This document shows, piece after piece, positions 5,183 through 5,383 of a stretch of 5,383 nucleotides of DNA (its first letter is position 1; every line of letters begins with the position of its first letter). The notes beneath the pieces were generated by a model. It was not told the origin of the DNA and did no database searches. It saw nothing but the letters and a program-made list of their open reading frames with translations. The stretch is from Actinomycetota bacterium (GTDB lineage: Bacteria; Actinomycetota; Acidimicrobiia; Spongiisociales; UBA5794), in assembly GCA_003648875.1 (NCBI GenBank), contig QMQC01000149.1, positions 1 through 5,383 of the forward strand, given 5' to 3'. Made by a program: the position numbers and the translations under genes.

Positions 5183-5383
5183 ATGACCAAGACTCCCAAG
5201 ATCACGATTCCGAGCGATCTCCTGCCGCAGGACGGTAGGTTTGGGTCCGGACCCGGTCGAGTGAGGTCCAGATTCGTCGATGATCTCGCTCTCACGGCTG
5301 GGTCCTTCATGGGGACAAGCCACCGCAAGCCGGTGGTCAGGAACGTCGTGGCTGACGTTCAGCAGGGTCTCGCAGACATGTAC
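5183..5383 (+). CDS. serC: Phosphoserine aminotransferase, Mycobacterium-type (partial, 5' end only)
   Basis: The frame from ATG 5183 stays open to the window edge, giving the first 67 residues. SerC converts 3-phosphohydroxypyruvate and glutamate to phosphoserine and 2-oxoglutarate, the second step of serine synthesis, using PLP in the cytoplasm. The segment matches the N-terminus of the actinobacterial form: an IPSDLLPQDGRFGSGPGRVR region (residues 9-28) with the RFGSGP motif, then GTSHRKPVVRNVV (44-56), whose SHR contributes to substrate phosphate binding in this family, and the start of the following helix. The PLP lysine is beyond the window. An ATG at 5165 meets a stop after four codons, so 5183 is the start; only a weak ribosome-binding site precedes it. 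It is divergent from the aminotransferase. Confidence 0.92.
   Translation, partial: MTKTPKITIPSDLLPQDGRFGSGPGRVRSRFVDDLALTAGSFMGTSHRKPVVRNVVADVQQGLADMY

Overview
The window looks like a piece of a moderately high-GC (by eye, high 50s percent) actinobacterial chromosome, probably an Acidimicrobiia-like or other uncultured lineage. The evidence for this is the Mycobacterium-type phosphoserine aminotransferase N-terminus at the right edge, a type II dehydroquinase with the 'NAG' variant also known from mycobacteria, an ABC exporter with the MHG...W N-terminus I associate with actinobacterial homologues, and frequent lack of clear Shine-Dalgarno sites. The lineage is an inference from recognised protein motifs, not a search result.

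Layout, left to right. (1) Positions 1-997, minus strand: the N-terminal membrane part of an ABC half-exporter; the ATPase part lies outside the window. (2) 1007-1076: a tandem array of 7-bp units just 5' of that gene. (3) 1119-1793, minus: a predicted lipoprotein of unknown function. (4) 1794-2013: a divergent intergenic region with a second, shorter 7-bp array and a strong ribosome-binding-site-like motif. (5) 2014-2775, plus: a lipoate-protein ligase/octanoyltransferase-fold (PF03099-type) protein. (6) 2804-3943, plus: one open frame that joins a complete type II 3-dehydroquinate dehydratase to a complete alpha/beta-hydrolase with an HGGFW oxyanion motif. This is the most unusual gene here. 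(7) 3933-5138, minus: a class I PLP-dependent (aspartate-type) aminotransferase, overlapping the fusion gene tail-to-tail by 11 bp. (8) 5183-5383, plus: the first 67 codons of serC, divergent from the aminotransferase across only 44 bp.

The genes are mostly central metabolism: the shikimate pathway (AroQ), amino-acid transamination (AspC-like, SerC) and lipoyl-type protein modification. The lipoate-ligase-like gene and the AroQ-hydrolase gene are co-directional with a 28-bp gap and probably form a short operon. The lipoprotein and ABC exporter are also co-directional, with the 7-bp array between them. No RNA gene, insertion sequence, CRISPR array, phage or defence gene was found. The candidate novelties are the AroQ-hydrolase fusion, the 7-bp arrays placed in sense orientation in front of two different genes, and a marked excess of the tetranucleotide GATC across the whole window.
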